NCBI GenBank assembly: GCA_963931865.1
Contig: OZ007510.1
Location: 6,177,399 to 6,241,398, forward strand
From: Axinella damicornis
Taxonomy: Eukaryota > Porifera > Demospongiae > Axinellida > Axinellidae
Direction: 5' to 3'
DNA: 64,000 nucleotides
The notes under the pieces were generated by a model. The model was not told the DNA's origin and did not search any database. It saw only the letters and a program-made list of their open reading frames with translations. Positions 48,177 to 61,400 of this stretch are shown here, in pieces. Made by a program: the position numbers and the translations under genes. The first letter of the stretch is position 1. The number at the start of each line of letters is the position of its first letter.

Positions 48177-48739
48177 TGTGTGTGACTAACGGAAGTGGGG
48201 TGGGACTAGACTAGTGACGTGTGCACAACCTTTGTACTTTGCTTGATATCCTCCAAACCTCGAATGCTAGAGAACATTGAACCGTCCAGAATAGCTGGGG
48301 ATGTAATTGGGGAGCAGCATCTGAATCAGACTCAATCGGGGAGCAGCAAGCTGAAGCAGACACAATCGAGGAGCAGCATCTGAATCGGACTCAATCGGGG
48401 AGCAGTAAGCTGAAGCAGACACAATCGAGGAGCAGCATCTGAATCGGACTCAATCGGGGAGCAGCAGCTGAAGCAGACACAATCTGGGAGTAGCAGCTGA
48501 AGCTGATGCAATCAGGGAACAGCAGTTGAAGCGGATGCAATCGGGGAGCAGGAGCTGAAGTGGACACAATCTAGGAGCAGCAGCTGAAGCGGGCACGATC
48601 GGAGAGCTGCAAGCTGAAGCAGACACAATCAGGGGATAGCATGCAGCTCTGCACAGAGAGCTGCCTGGTGCCAGATTGTTCACACATAGGCAAATAAAGG
48701 GGAAGTAGCTGAGAGAGCAATGCGAGCGAAGCTACTTTT
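48177..48739 (-). repeat. Minisatellite-bearing dispersed repeat (copy 4, inverted)
   Basis: Reverse orientation of the copies at 7765, 23333 and 23716: TAACGGAAGTGGGG end, GACTAGACTAGTGACG, then GGGGAGCAGCAGCTGAAGC-type units of about 30-38 bp, then GCTCTGCACAGAGAGCTGCC and the GCGAGCGAAGCTAC end. It is the most diverged copy. Its unit sequence (TGAATCGGACTCAATCGGGG) forms higher-order pairs. Confidence 0.8.
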
Positions 48740-50054
48740 ACGCTTTAAAATTCCTCCCTACACATTGTTTTATGATTATAGTCTTGTGATAGAGCATCCA
48801 TTGGCAGACCGGTGAACGGTACATGTTCACCAAATTGAGGGGTGGGCACTCTTATGTAGTAGTCGATGAAAGAGTGCCCATATTTGTGAATTGCACTCGT
48901 GTGTCACCAGTTAGCATCCACCACTCTCCACAACAGTCATGGTTTGCTGCATGGAAGTTCAAAGATGCCAGAGCACAGCAGCTACAGATTTTGTTGGTGG
49001 CGAAAAGCACTGTATGGTTTCTACTGCCCTTAGCCTGACAACGTGGTCAATCATAAGGGAAATGAGACAACTTTTTTCCACCCCATCTGCACAGCCTAAT
49101 TAGCCCTTGAGCTGGTGGGAGCACATTCAAGTAAACTTTGACCCTATACAGAAAACAGAACTAAAAGTGGGTGGTGGATGCTCTTTTGCAGGTGTACTCT
49201 TTCGCGAGACTATACAGTTCTACATTAAATGGCTCAAGGTCTGCCTATAATAGTAGCCTAGGGACTTGTTGCAGCATTGACCAGAGTTAAGTATGTGACC
49301 TGCTGAGGGACTACCTGCAAAAAGTGATCTTGCGTTAGAGGCAATTATAGTAATAATAACTTTTTAGCGAAAACGTGATTGTTTCAGCAAGCCTAGGGAC
49401 AATAATGAGACTACCAATGTCATGGTGGAAAGGTGTACTTCAAATATTCCACTGTACACACATTCCTGCTCTTCATTACTGCAGGGGAAGTGACTCTTGT
49501 GCAGCTAGAGCTGTTTAGTCATTGTCACTGCTGTTTTTGTAATTTTGTACCATAACCACAATTATGCATAATTCCACCACTATTATTGTTGATTTTATTT
49601 ATTATTTTGTGAATTTGTATACTTGTATAAAATTATTGTCTCTGTGCATTAAGTCTATGGTGTGTGGGCAGATCAAAGGCCTTGACGTGCCAATACACTG
49701 GATTATGGAATTGTATGTTGTGGGCTTGTGGCGGCTACATGTAAACGTTCGCAGATGGCTGTGCCACATCGATATCACTGCATGGCAGTGCCACATCGAT
49801 ATCACTACCATACATGCGTTGATATAATATATCACTGGTATACGTACTGTAGTGCCACATCAATATCACTGGCAGGGCCACATGCCCATTGATATCACTG
49901 GCAGTGCACCATGCAAGCCGAATGGAGTCCATACCAGCAATTAATATCATTATTTTTTATGAAGTACAGAAGTACAGATCTGAAAATAATGTGCACACTC
50001 CGTATAAAGTTACATGTGTCATAATAATATAAATAGCCAGAGCATTTTCAAATG
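48740..50054. other. Intergenic region between convergent genes
   Basis: It separates the 3' ends of the TCF20/RAI1-like gene (plus) and the first NCLX-like gene (minus). A tandem block of about 30-38 bp units (GCAGTGCCACATCGATATCA) lies at 49755-49910. I see no gene; frames of 70-90 codons have no family. Confidence 0.5.
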
Positions 50055-53000
50055 TTACAATCTGATGTCGAGAACATTCACTTCCGTTAGGACGGAGAAG
50101 AGCATAAATACAAGGTAGGTGTAGATGAGCACAACTCCATACGCCCTATGGAATAAGACAATAATTGTGGAAAGCTCAAGTCATTGTATTGTGGCTAGGC
50201 CAATGACATCATAATTCAGTTTTCTTTGCCAGTACTTGATAGCAGTATATACCGATACCAATACTAGAATAGTGGAGCCTTATTAATCACCCAGCAGCAT
50301 ACATAATTATATATACTCCATCCTGGTGACATACACCATGCAGTACTCACTTGGGGGGACTGAACCTGAAGAGGGGAAAGAGGACGAGACTGCCAACCAG
50401 GCAAATGCCGAGGAAGATCCAGGCCAGCTTCACATGGACATACGTCTCCTCCCAGATCTCAAATGTGAAGACCTTGTCAGGCTCACCAGTCAATATTCTG
50501 AACTGCAATCAGTTAGAGACTCTACTGATCAAACTGAATATTCATACACACTCAATACAATCACTCTACGTAGGAAGGAAAGGAACTCTAAGGCAGAGTT
50601 GACTTCTGTCACACAATAGATTAGTAATACTAACATAACACACAGTAGATATAGCTTGAGTTCAAATGCCTTTTGAAATACCACTTTTCGGCTCACCAGT
50701 AGTGCAATACTGAGTCCAATCACGTTACTTAGTAGAGGAGCACCGAAGCAGGACCCGACAGCCATCTCTGGTTTCCCTGATATGGCAACCGTCGTGTCAG
50801 CCACCCAGTCTGCTACTGAATTGCCAATGGCCAGCACAGTCAGTCCCAAGATGGCTGTGTAGGGTTAGATGAACTATTTAACTCCTCGTACAACCAGAAT
50901 CTGATATTATAATCATGCACACTATGGGATTTATCCTGTTTGCTATATTCCATTAAACATGCACGTAAGCTAACACACAGTAACTGTTATGGTTATCAGG
51001 AGAACACAATCTATGATAGCAGTATACGATGGATTGTTGCCTGAACTATCTACACTGTCTTGCCGCTTTGCATCGATTCAACTATTATTCTGTGTTCTAT
51101 AGGGTCATTGAGACTGCATGTCACACACAGTAACAGTCTCTGGCAATGCCAGACTAAGATTTGTCCTCAAAGAGGTATAATCTGGACCGAAGGATGGGTA
51201 TGCTTCCAAGCAAGTTTTCATCAACTTTGTATGTGTGTGAGAACGACTAAAAACCTCTCACCTGTGTTGATGTTAAACAGCAAGCCAAGAGCCTGCAAGA
51301 CACTGACAATCTCATTAGCTTCAAGGTTGAGCCATGCAATCGACATGCAGAATGCTCCAATCATCAGTACAATTTGCATGACACTGTTGGGAGGTCGCTT
51401 GGAGCTCAGAGCAAGAAACAGGAGGACGCACAGGCAAAATGCTGTATGAAGAAATAATGTAGTTAGCATCAGGGAGAACAACTTGTGAAATATCACTGTA
51501 CTGTCACTACATGCTGCCGAGTGGATGCTGTTAATTAGCCTGAGTATTCAGACAGCTGCTGAGGTATTTCACGCACCTATAAGGATCAATAGTACACACA
51601 GAGGCAGTCTGGAGTCGCCAACATTCATGCCATATCCTTCCCAGCCCTGGACAACCACTAGTAGTAGCAGTGACATCGGTACAGGAGAGAGGACAGTGAA
51701 GAAGAAATGGAGTCTTGACCAGCAGCCATCCTAAGAGAGAGAAAGAGATTAGGCCGAGTTACTGTACACACTTTCCACAATATATGCTTATGAGTACATA
51801 ACATAATGTCACATACACATACATGTATACACAGACTCATGAGGCTCATGGTTTAATGTAGCTATCTATTCTGTTGAAGAGTGACATTATAAGGTAAACA
51901 TAACCCCTGACCACATGGTTCCTTTTCTTAAGATCTTGCTGGGAGTATTATCATATGACATATATAGCTAACAAGTACGCAATGGGGCGTATGATACTAC
52001 TAACGTGGTAGCAGTGTGGTACAGTGAGCCAGCGCAGGAGACTGAAAGGCCACTCCATAAGCCACTGCAACTTTACTACAATGTGCATGCCTCTCGGCTG
52101 CATGAGTGGGGAGAACATTGCACAATAAATTTCTTATCAGAAAGAGTAATGTAGGTATATATGAATATGGCATTGACTAAACTCCATGTACCGGTATTTA
52201 TGAATCCACTGCAGTCATGAAGTTTATGAGCTAGGGTAGCTCTTCAGCAGGCCAAAGACAAAGCCATTCCTATAAGATTTTCATTGCTTGCAGTATGGCA
52301 AAAAACAGGTGGAGACAGCCTGAATTGATGCTATAGTTAAGTCTGATGCGTACAGTGTAGCCATGCAAATTGTAGGTGGGGACAGCCTGGATTCAGGCAT
52401 CCCCCAGTCCAAGGATCTCTTCATGTGCGAGGCATCCTCCAGTCTGATGATCTCTCCGATTCCATTCTCTCCATGTGTGAGGCATCCTCAGTCACATGAG
52501 GATCTCTCCATGTGTGAGGCATTTTCAGTCTCATGATGAGGATCTCTCCATGTGTGAGGCATCCTCAGTCTCATGAGGATCTCTCCACATGCACCGTGAA
52601 GGAGAAGCGCTCTAGACCTAATTAGTAATCGTCTATTATTGCTGCATACCAAGGTAAGACCGTTGAGAGTCAACTTGCTGTGCTTTTTCGCATATGTGAT
52701 CTTCTCATCTTTAATGGACTTTGCAACCTCTGAAAGAGCAAACACAGGCGGTATAAAGTAACTGTAGGTGTGGTGAGGCAGAGATGCGCTACTTTTCCTG
52801 TGGCCTAGGCACATCTGCATACTGACTTCTGGTTACACATCCAGTCTACAGATTAGGAGGAGATGTACCATTAACATACCATCTCGTAACAGTGGTTTCC
52901 TTTCAGCTGCTCCTTCCTCGACTTTGATAGAGGTTCCAACCTCTGAAATGACAATTTGATATGATATTGCTGTATGCTACGTAGTAGTCAGTACAGTGCA

Positions 53001-56000
53001 CATACCTTCTCGTAACAGTGGCTTTGGAATTACAGCACCTTTGTCGACTTTGATAGACTTTGCAACCTCTGAACATGTAACATTGATGATTTGATCACAC
53101 AATGGGACTATAATCATTGCAAGTTAATTTACTGGGCACTGACCATCACGTAGTAGCGATATGACATCTGATTCTCCCGTTGAGTCTTTATGCCACAAGA
53201 CTACAATCCCTCGGTGTAGTTGTTTTCTTTTCTTAAGCCATGTCTAAGAGTAAATAAAAATGATGCTATGTAAATGTATTGGGCCAGTCTAGCCGCTATA
53301 GTCCCTCTCCGCCTAGCCGGTCAATTGGGCGCACGGCGAATTCGCCGCGTACACGTATAACCAACCTGGCAGAGAGGGGCTAGTGGCTAGACTGGTATTG
53401 GGCGTAAATGTATCACAGTATCCTACGTATGTTCCTTGCTGAACCCCCTTGTTGATACGTAAAGAGTGATGATTATATTTAACAAGGCTCCTTATCACCA
53501 ACATATACAGTACTCACAGCACACAATCTCTGCCTTGTGTGTGCTAGTGTGCAGGCTTACTCTGGTATAGCTGAGGCTGATCACCACTGCAATGTACAGC
53601 GCATAGATGAATGGAAACAGTATAGCCTCCACCAAATACACCTACAAAAGTGGGAGAAAGTTTGACTACATGAAAGTGCATGTCCGTGTGCACCACTGTA
53701 TTAGCAGTGATAATCTTATCTGGACCTTGGGCCGTTGGGATTGGCCATGGTGTTGGTAGCAACAAAAGGTGCTACATTACAAAAATGTACCTTGGATACT
53801 CACTGACACAAACTTGGGTTCCCAGGCCTTCCACCATCCAGTATATATTGACAGTATGCGGAAATAGAAGGGGATGGAAGGGGCCCAAAACATGATGGTG
53901 GGAAGGCCTGGGAATGGGGTTACATTGGCGCACAGAGTGGGCTATATATTTACGTGAATTTGGTGCTAGTACAATGCAATAACGGCAGTTTGTTTGGTAA
54001 GTGTTACCTTGCCATCGTATGCTACACCAATGATGACAGCAAGGACAACCATGTAAGCGAGAATATCTCGCGTGACATCGATCTTATCTGTGCAGGGAGG
54101 AAGAGATGTCTGGTAAAAGGCCAACAACTATCTGATTGTGATCAGCTGGGCCCATGGCTGACTAAGACTGCTTCGAGGACTTCACAAGTCTTCCTACCGT
54201 TGGCATAGTTCAATTTGAGAGGGAATATAGCTGAGGCTTCTTGGCAACGTTGTGTCTTCTGCCATGGGTCCAGTAGCATAGAAGTGGTATGTCTTCCACC
54301 AGAATTTTTATACGGGATCACTTTCCCTCTTCATGGACACGAGTGGTCAACACAACATAATCTAACGACAAGAGGTATGTGTGCCCCCAATGGCAACATG
54401 CATGAAAAGCAGCTGCTACTCTAGCCACAACAGACAGTACTGCACTATAACAATGTGCTTGTGTGTTGTTTAGTTACGGTGCTATAAGTAGTACCACAAT
54501 CCATTATCAAAAACACTGGTTGATAGACAGCGACATAAAGCTGACTGACTTACCAATCGTGTATGGCTTTTTGGAGACAAAAATCACTGTTCCCAGAACT
54601 ACTGCGGTAATAAATATTCCAGCACCCATCAAAGATCTGCAAGAGGTGGGGAGACACATTCGTACTTCTATTTTGTCTATTAACCAAGTCTGAATCTTTG
54701 TAACAATTTCATGACTACAAGCACAGGTCCTCCTCAAGGTGACAATATGAAGGACTAGAAGAGAGAACAAGAAGCTATGCATCCCACCACGCAACTGTAA
54801 CTCCAGTGAAGCTCTTAGCACCCAGGAAGCCTTGCACCAAGTGTAAATGCCGTGTACATATGTCCTTACCCTAGTACAAGTGCAAGGTCACCATCTAGCA
54901 GTGCTGACTGTGCAACAAAAATGTCTGGGGCACCTGCAGCATGTGAGAGATGCTATGTCCTTTAATACCAATTTTGTAGTTCCGACTCCAATATAGCTAA
55001 TGGTGCTGGCACAATAACACACAGCACAGTTATTGTATGACAGTGTCAGGGGATGATGGTGGTCGCATGGTGTAGTCACACTGTTTGTGTGTCTACTCTG
55101 AGTACTGAAATTGAATCTCTTATATCGTCAGGAGTGTGGTGCAGGTGTGTGCCTGACTGTAGCATGCAGAATACTGCCATTTAAGGAAGGAACAATGAAT
55201 ATGCTACAGCTAGTACACATTATAGGACACTATGGACTATGCACAGAATCCTGTGTGCTAGAATACACAGCACTATGTAAACATACTCTTATCTGCACTG
55301 CACATGCCCATGTGATTGATATGAGTGTAAACACATCAATATTCCCGTGTGCATACAATGCCTCTACAAACCATTGCCGAGAGCCAATAGGGTAATTCCG
55401 GCGATGCTAGGGGGAAGGTGCAGCTTGTCTGCCAGCATTGTAAGAGGTGGCACAAAGAAGTAACTAACCTGTAGTGGAGATAGAGATCCCTCTATTATAA
55501 TACACAATCACAGCAATGGAGTTCTTTTAGCCCACAACAGTATGTTGGTATCCCTGAGCAGGGCGTAGCTGAACTAATTATCTACGTAATAGCCCTGGTC
55601 AGGGGTAAGAGAGAGCTTCTTTTGTGATAGATGTCAGAAGAATAATCCAGTGGAGTAGCCAGAGGATTACAGTTGGCCAGGCACCAAGCCCACCAGCTGT
55701 AGTCTCATTCCAAGACAATTTTCCGCGTGCAAAAAATGGTCTGGGAACAAGCCTACACTGGCTGCTAGGGGTCTGAGGGCATGCACACCCAAGCAGGAAA
55801 ATTTTCGGTTATTAGGTACTCACACTGTTAAAAAAATAGGGTGGAGTGGTTACACCTCAGGGTGGAGATACATTGTAGAATTACGGTGTACCAAGGGTGT
55901 AAACTAGTAGCTACATACAATGTACTTAGCGCATACAGGCATATATATTGTGTAACTTAGCAAATGGTTGGTCAGAAAGTACATGTAGTATAGGTGTTAT

Positions 56001-58048
56001 TGCTGAAGCAAGTCTACCAGTTAGCAATGGCATCCATATATACAGCTGTAACAATGGATGATTAAAAGGTGACTAACATCAGATAGATCGTTGTAAAGTC
56101 ATCCACATATCTAATGCATGCTATCCCAATCCATTAGCTTATTCGTATATAGTGGAGTGTGGAGCCAATATGTATACACGTAGGTGCATGGGTTCACAAA
56201 CACAGATATCGCAACATCGATATCACACACATGCGTATAGTGTGTAAGGTTTCACAACTGACAATAGGAAGGATTAGGTTCCTAAATTGGTAGCTATAGT
56301 TGGGAGCTTAGCTTCCTAAATTGGTAGCTATAGTTGGGAGGCTTAGGTTCCTAAATTGGTAGTTTGTGGGAAGGTTTAGGTTCCTCATTTTGAGAAGGTT
56401 GTAAGCATAACCTGTATAGGTAGGTTCACAGTATAGTGTGTTTGCTTATTCTTATGGCCATGGGTCCAGCGAGAAACAGTTGGGAAATGCATTGAAAATT
56501 TTTGTTTCTGACCAACCATTTGCTTACTGAGAATTCAGTTATCCTGGTGTGTAACCGCATGATAACTAAATTCCAAACCCAACTGAGAACCCTCCTACTG
56601 GCTCCATGTTCTACTATATAGCTAACAATAAACTACCGTCCTGTAGTAGCATCAATTTTCCTTGACTATATACTACAGACCATAATTATTTTCAAACCTG
56701 GGCACCATAACATGATCTAATTACTTCCCAAGCGGGGAGCAAGGCTTATGATCTTTTGGTGGGAGGCGGGTTCAGTCTGAAATGCTCAGTCAGAGAAGCC
56801 CTATAGATAGCACTGAGTTGCACTACGAAACTGATTATGGGTACTGCTTCATGCAGGAACATACGTACTTACTAGGATCAGGACTATGAATACATAAACA
56901 GGCTCATGCTGTCACGGTTTACTCCCACTGCGCGCATGTGTAGTTATGCGATATGCAGGATTGGCCGGGCACGTGCCCGGCCAGGCCCGCACTTGGCTAC
57001 GCCACTGGTACAAGCTACACAATCTAGCAGTCTGGTAATCGTGTTCATCTTTCTGAACGCCAATATTAATGTGGCACTCTATACTGATCCAGAGTTTGCG
57101 ATAATTATAGGCTATGAGTTGGTATCAGTGTATGAAAGTCACGTATGAACACATACCTCTCTTACCCCTGAACAGGGCTATTACGTAGATAGTTAGTAGT
57201 ACAAGTAACTTACAGTTGTCGAGAGCAGGGAGAGGAGGTAGAGCAGCCAGATTATTAGCAGGATGTATGCAAGAGGCTGCAAAGGAAATATGCACCCATG
57301 ATCATTGAGCTAGTCGGATCCTAATGTCAGGCCGTGCATTGATCTTATAGCAAGTATCTATAGAAGGCAGTTGTAATCTAGGCAATCCCCCCGCTGCCGA
57401 TTGGCTTGTATCTGAGTCCTAGCCTCGTACCCAGGCCTTCTCACCCCAGTGTGTTTGTCACTTGCAGTACTAACATGGGGCGTTAGTACTGCAAACAACA
57501 GATACTGGGGTGAGAAGGCCTAGGCACGAGGCTGTCGGAGTCCCTGAGTATCTGAATCAACTTGTATTGACTTTGAAAGAAAATGTATTACGTAGTCTAT
57601 TACCTATAGCTATCTAGTCTGTACATTAAGTACTCACTTTGACGTCTTTGAGATTGCACATGACAATATTGAGGTAGGGGATAAGCTCATGTTTATCTTG
57701 ACAGTGCTTCAGTACATAGTCACAGCTGTCATTGTACCCAGCAGGAGGATTGTTAATGTCAGTGCATTCTGATGCATTGAGAGGTATTGATGTATTGTCA
57801 ACGTCTGAAACCAGCAAGTGTCTTCTTGTGGCTGATACAGTGTATACACCATCTAGTCTTATATCGTCTTCCATCTTTGCAGCTATGTTTGGCAATCCCT
57901 GCATCTCCCTGTTTGGTGAACCTGTCTCTGCATAAGTACCATCATGTTCTTCAAGGGCTTGTGCATGCTGCAGCTGCTCTGTAGTGGCAGCAACGAGCAT
58001 CCAAGCTCCCATGTGAAGAAACAACCAGGCTAACCTCCACACGGTCAT
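50055..58048 (-). CDS. NCLX-type sodium/lithium-calcium exchanger (paralogue A)
   Basis: The family exchanges Ca2+ for Na+ or Li+; vertebrate NCLX acts in the mitochondrial inner membrane, but location here is unknown. Sixteen exons keep frame: 57638-58048, 57214-57276, 55372-55468, 54870-54933, 54554-54636, 54008-54087, 53561-53641, 53144-53243, 53006-53068, 52880-52942, 52650-52729, 51577-51730, 51262-51441, 50697-50854, 50351-50502 and 50055-50145: 1,920 nt, 639 aa. The N-terminus (MTVWRLAWLFLHMGAW) looks like a signal peptide, followed by a Cys-containing extracellular region. Alpha-repeat 1 has GNGAPD (about residues 189-194); alpha-repeat 2 has GNSVADWVAD (about 517-526). The tail LTEVNVLD resembles the vertebrate end. 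The loop exons at 53006, 52880 and 52650 are tandem duplicates. The exon encoding the helix present in paralogue B at 60199-60291 was not found. A noncoding first exon upstream is likely. Confidence 0.92.
52000..52130 (-). repeat. Dispersed repeat (copy 2 of an inverted pair)
   Basis: Reverse complement of 26295-26420, located in an intron of the first NCLX-like gene. Confidence 0.75.
52400..52585. repeat. Minisatellite of about 37-41 bp
   Basis: Repeats of GATCTCTCCATGTGTGAGGC followed by ATCCTCAGTCTCATGAG occur about four times in an intron of the first NCLX-like gene. Confidence 0.85.
55700..55755. mobile_element. Palindromic MITE, 9-bp TSD family (copy e)
   Basis: TAGTCTCATTCCAAGAC and the inverse GTCTGGGAACAAGCCTA bound 56 bp. 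Flanks CACCAGCTG (55691-55699) and CACTGGCTG (55756-55764) match at 7 of 9 bases, suggesting an older insertion. Confidence 0.65.
56270..56400. repeat. Tandem repeat of about 45 bp, three copies
   Basis: TTCCTAAATTGGTAGCTATA with GTTGGGAG repeats in the intron between exons 2 and 3 of the first NCLX-like gene; a fourth, degenerate start follows. Confidence 0.8.
57420..57534. mobile_element. Palindromic MITE, 9-bp TSD family (copy f)
   Basis: TAGCCTCGTACCCAGGCCTT and the inverse AAGGCCTAGGCACGAGGCTG bound 115 bp, with inner inverted blocks TTAGTACTGCAA/TTGCAGTACTAA. Flanks TCTGAGTCC (57411-57419) and TCGGAGTCC (57535-57543) match at 8 of 9 bases. Confidence 0.8.
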
Positions 58049-58423
58049 AATTTGCGCTGTATCACCTGCATGCAAGAGCGACACATTTATACCATCATCA
58101 TGTGCCACACCCCCACACCAATAGTTAGACATAAATTAACGCTACGATCGAGGCTACGATATAAGTAACCATGCACGGATTATATACCCTTACTGGTATA
58201 GCTTGCCGCACTTACCAAGCCAGATGTACTGCTGGTCAACCTATAAAGCCGCCGACTGCATGAACTTGAGCCAATACGTAAGAGTACATGTACCGGCCGG
58301 CCAAGCGAATTCATGATGATGTCACATGGTTTATGAATAATTATATTCATAGTATAATTATGTCTACTACACAACATACTCAAAGCAGAGATATACAGAT
58401 TATTGATTAGTGCAGAGCTGAGT
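58049..58423. promoter_or_regulatory. Interval between the tandem NCLX-like genes
   Basis: About 375 bp separate the start codon of paralogue A from the stop of paralogue B, so A's promoter and 5' UTR and B's 3' UTR must lie here. A GCATGCAG acceptor-like site at about 58064 suggests a 5' UTR intron for A. Confidence 0.45.
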
Positions 58424-61400
58424 TCAAAAGTTCACTGGAAAGACACCTGACTCACACAGCACAGCGACGACGATAAATGCAACATAGATCAGCATCAGAA
58501 CTACACCATAGGGCCTGTGGAAAATGTAAAGGCCAGGGTTGCTGACCACCACTGCAATATGCAACTCTTTATTCCTCTACAAATGTTCAGTTCCCAAAAT
58601 ATATCAAGTGCAACAAGATATCAGGCAGGGTAGCTAGGTATTAGCTAAATGTCATGGGTTGAGTGTGACTGCATCACTGCATGCTAGTACCTTGGAGGAG
58701 AAAATTTGAAAGCTGGAAACACAATGATACATCCTACGAGAGAAATGCCAAGAAATATCCAGGAGAGTTTCACTTGTGAGTACTCAGGTGTGTGAATATG
58801 GAACCTGTATGGTTCACCGTGGTTAACTGCAATCTTAACCTGTGAAGAGAGTAATCACATTTTAATGCAAACCGAATTACCCTTGCAGTACAACCATAGT
58901 TCGGTTATTCACTGGTTCAGTGCAAAATATTTTAACAGTATAAGTGTATGGTCACTATAGCAACCTACTACAGTATGACTCACAATTAGAGCGATGCTGA
59001 GTCCAAGCACATGGCTGAGAAGTGGAGATCCAAAACAAGAAGCAAATGCCATCTCGGGTTTCCCGGCTCTGGCAACAAGGGTATCTGCCACCCAGTCTGC
59101 CACACAGTTGCCCAGAGCCAGTACAGTCAACCCTAGAATAGCTGAGGTGGAAGAGTCTCATGGATCTATTGCATGATACCTCTGGATGGAGATATTATGC
59201 ACCATTTACACATATATAATATACCTGTGTCTATGTTCAGCAACAATCCAAACGATCTTAGAATGCTGACAACCTCATTTGCTTGAATGTTCAACCAGAC
59301 AATCGACATGACGAATGCGAGAGGCACAAGCACACATTGACTACTCCAGTGTGGAGGGTGCTTTGAGCTGAGCACCAGGAAGAACACAGCAGAACAGACA
59401 ACTCCTGCAGCAGCAAGAGTACGGACAAAGTTAGTCGTGCTATGCATGGAATCAACTAGCGGTGGTAGCTAATATACTGGAAAGGACAATGCCACCAATA
59501 TGTACATGCTACATAATAATACCTATAGCTACTACTATTATGCAAGCCATATGCAGCTACCTACCAATCACCGCTAGCATAGCAGGGAGAGGCATCTTCC
59601 CCACGTCAGTGGTAAACCCCTCCCACCCCTTGACCGCAAGCAGGATCAGCATGGCCATGGGAGTGGGTGAGCTGGCAGCAAAGAGATAGTGCCACTTGCT
59701 CCACTGACCTTTCTGCAAGTGGTAGGCATACATGCAACATTCAAACCGTGGACAGCGGTAGTTATATACCATAGTCTCTCGAAAATACGCCCATGGGCGA
59801 TGAATTTAGAATCTGCTCAAAGAGGGGGATGGGCGTATTTTCGAGGACCCTTCTCCCGAAAATAGGCCCACGAAAGTAGGCCCACCCAATTCATGCCATG
59901 CATTCAGTACACAGCTGATTATGCAATGGCATGCAACATAATGAAATTCATTGCAAATAGTACTGCGATAGCCAGCCTTCATTTCTTAGTCCAACCTCTT
60001 TGACAGTGCTTCTTCTGGAGCTATTCAAGTGCTTTTCCTGTTTGAGCTAATAGGGTGGGCGTACTTTCGAGTAATAAATGACCCTTTGCAACAACTTGTC
60101 GCGAAAAAGGGGGGTGGGCGTATTTTCGAGGGTGGGCGTATTTTCGAGAGACTACGGTACATACATCTGTAAGCATGTAAGTGATAGCCTAGACTTACGT
60201 AACCAAATGGTGGAACTGTCATCCAGCGAAGCAAACTAAACGGCCACTGCACAAACCACAAACACTTCACTAAAATGTGAGAGCCACTGGGCTGAGCAAA
60301 AAGAAGAAATAGTAATCTCATCCTGACAGCAATTATCGTCAGCAATGGCATCATACCTGCATGCTGTAAGACAGTGAATATTAATGCTACATGTCCATGT
60401 GCTCTCGTATACAAGCCGGTATCTTGCTTTTGTTTTCTGACATATGCCCAAAATATCTGACTGTTGTACTGCATGCAAGCTATATAGTGTTGGATAATGG
60501 TAGAGTCAATAACAGGTCTCACTGGGGTCGAAATGGGAATTACCCCCGAAGAATTTTGAAGTGAAAATACTGGATGGAGTAGGTAGTGTGCACTGCTACA
60601 GACTCACCCATGTCAAGCCATGCAGGACTGCTCTCTGGTTGATTGTCTCCTTGTCTGCTAGGGGCACAGCTTCATTATTCTTGTCCATTAAAGTAGTTTT
60701 GTCAGTTTCTGTGATATCTATCGACAAGAGTGCATGCATATCACAATGTTCAGTAGCTTGTGATATACGTTTGATCTAGTTTAATACCACTCACATCTCA
60801 TAGGCAGAGAGTTTGAGGCATTATCTTCAAACTCATTGTACAGTACTTCTTCGTCACCAGTACTGCTGTTAGCTTGGGACTTCCTTTTCCACCAGACCTA
60901 ATACAGGGTACAACTGCAATGGAGTACCGGTTCTTCTTCAACAATCATGACCACTACAGTACATCACACCCTGGGTCAAATATCATTTTGTCCGCCACGC
61001 TTCACACAGACTGATCAGTTGCTCCACAGCCTCTGACATACCCAAATACTTCTGTGGCAGGTCTGTGAGTTTATTAGGCAGAGGTCACTATAGCTACTGG
61101 TAGCTACACCTACCCTTGCATAACTGATGACAATTACTGCAGTGATGTACGCAAAGTAAAGCAGTGGGAAGATGCAGGCCTCGAGCAAGTAAACCTGAAG
61201 AGATGAAATGTACACTCGTGCACTGGACGTGCTCATCACAGTGTAAATTCGGTTGTCATTAATTGTTCTCTATAGCTAAATGTAGACAGAATGTCAATAG
61301 AGGGTGTAAGTGCAATTGAGGCTTGGAACATAACAGTGAATTGATGAAATGTAGACAGAACGTCAATAGAGGGTGTAAGTGAAAGTGAGGCTTGGAATTC

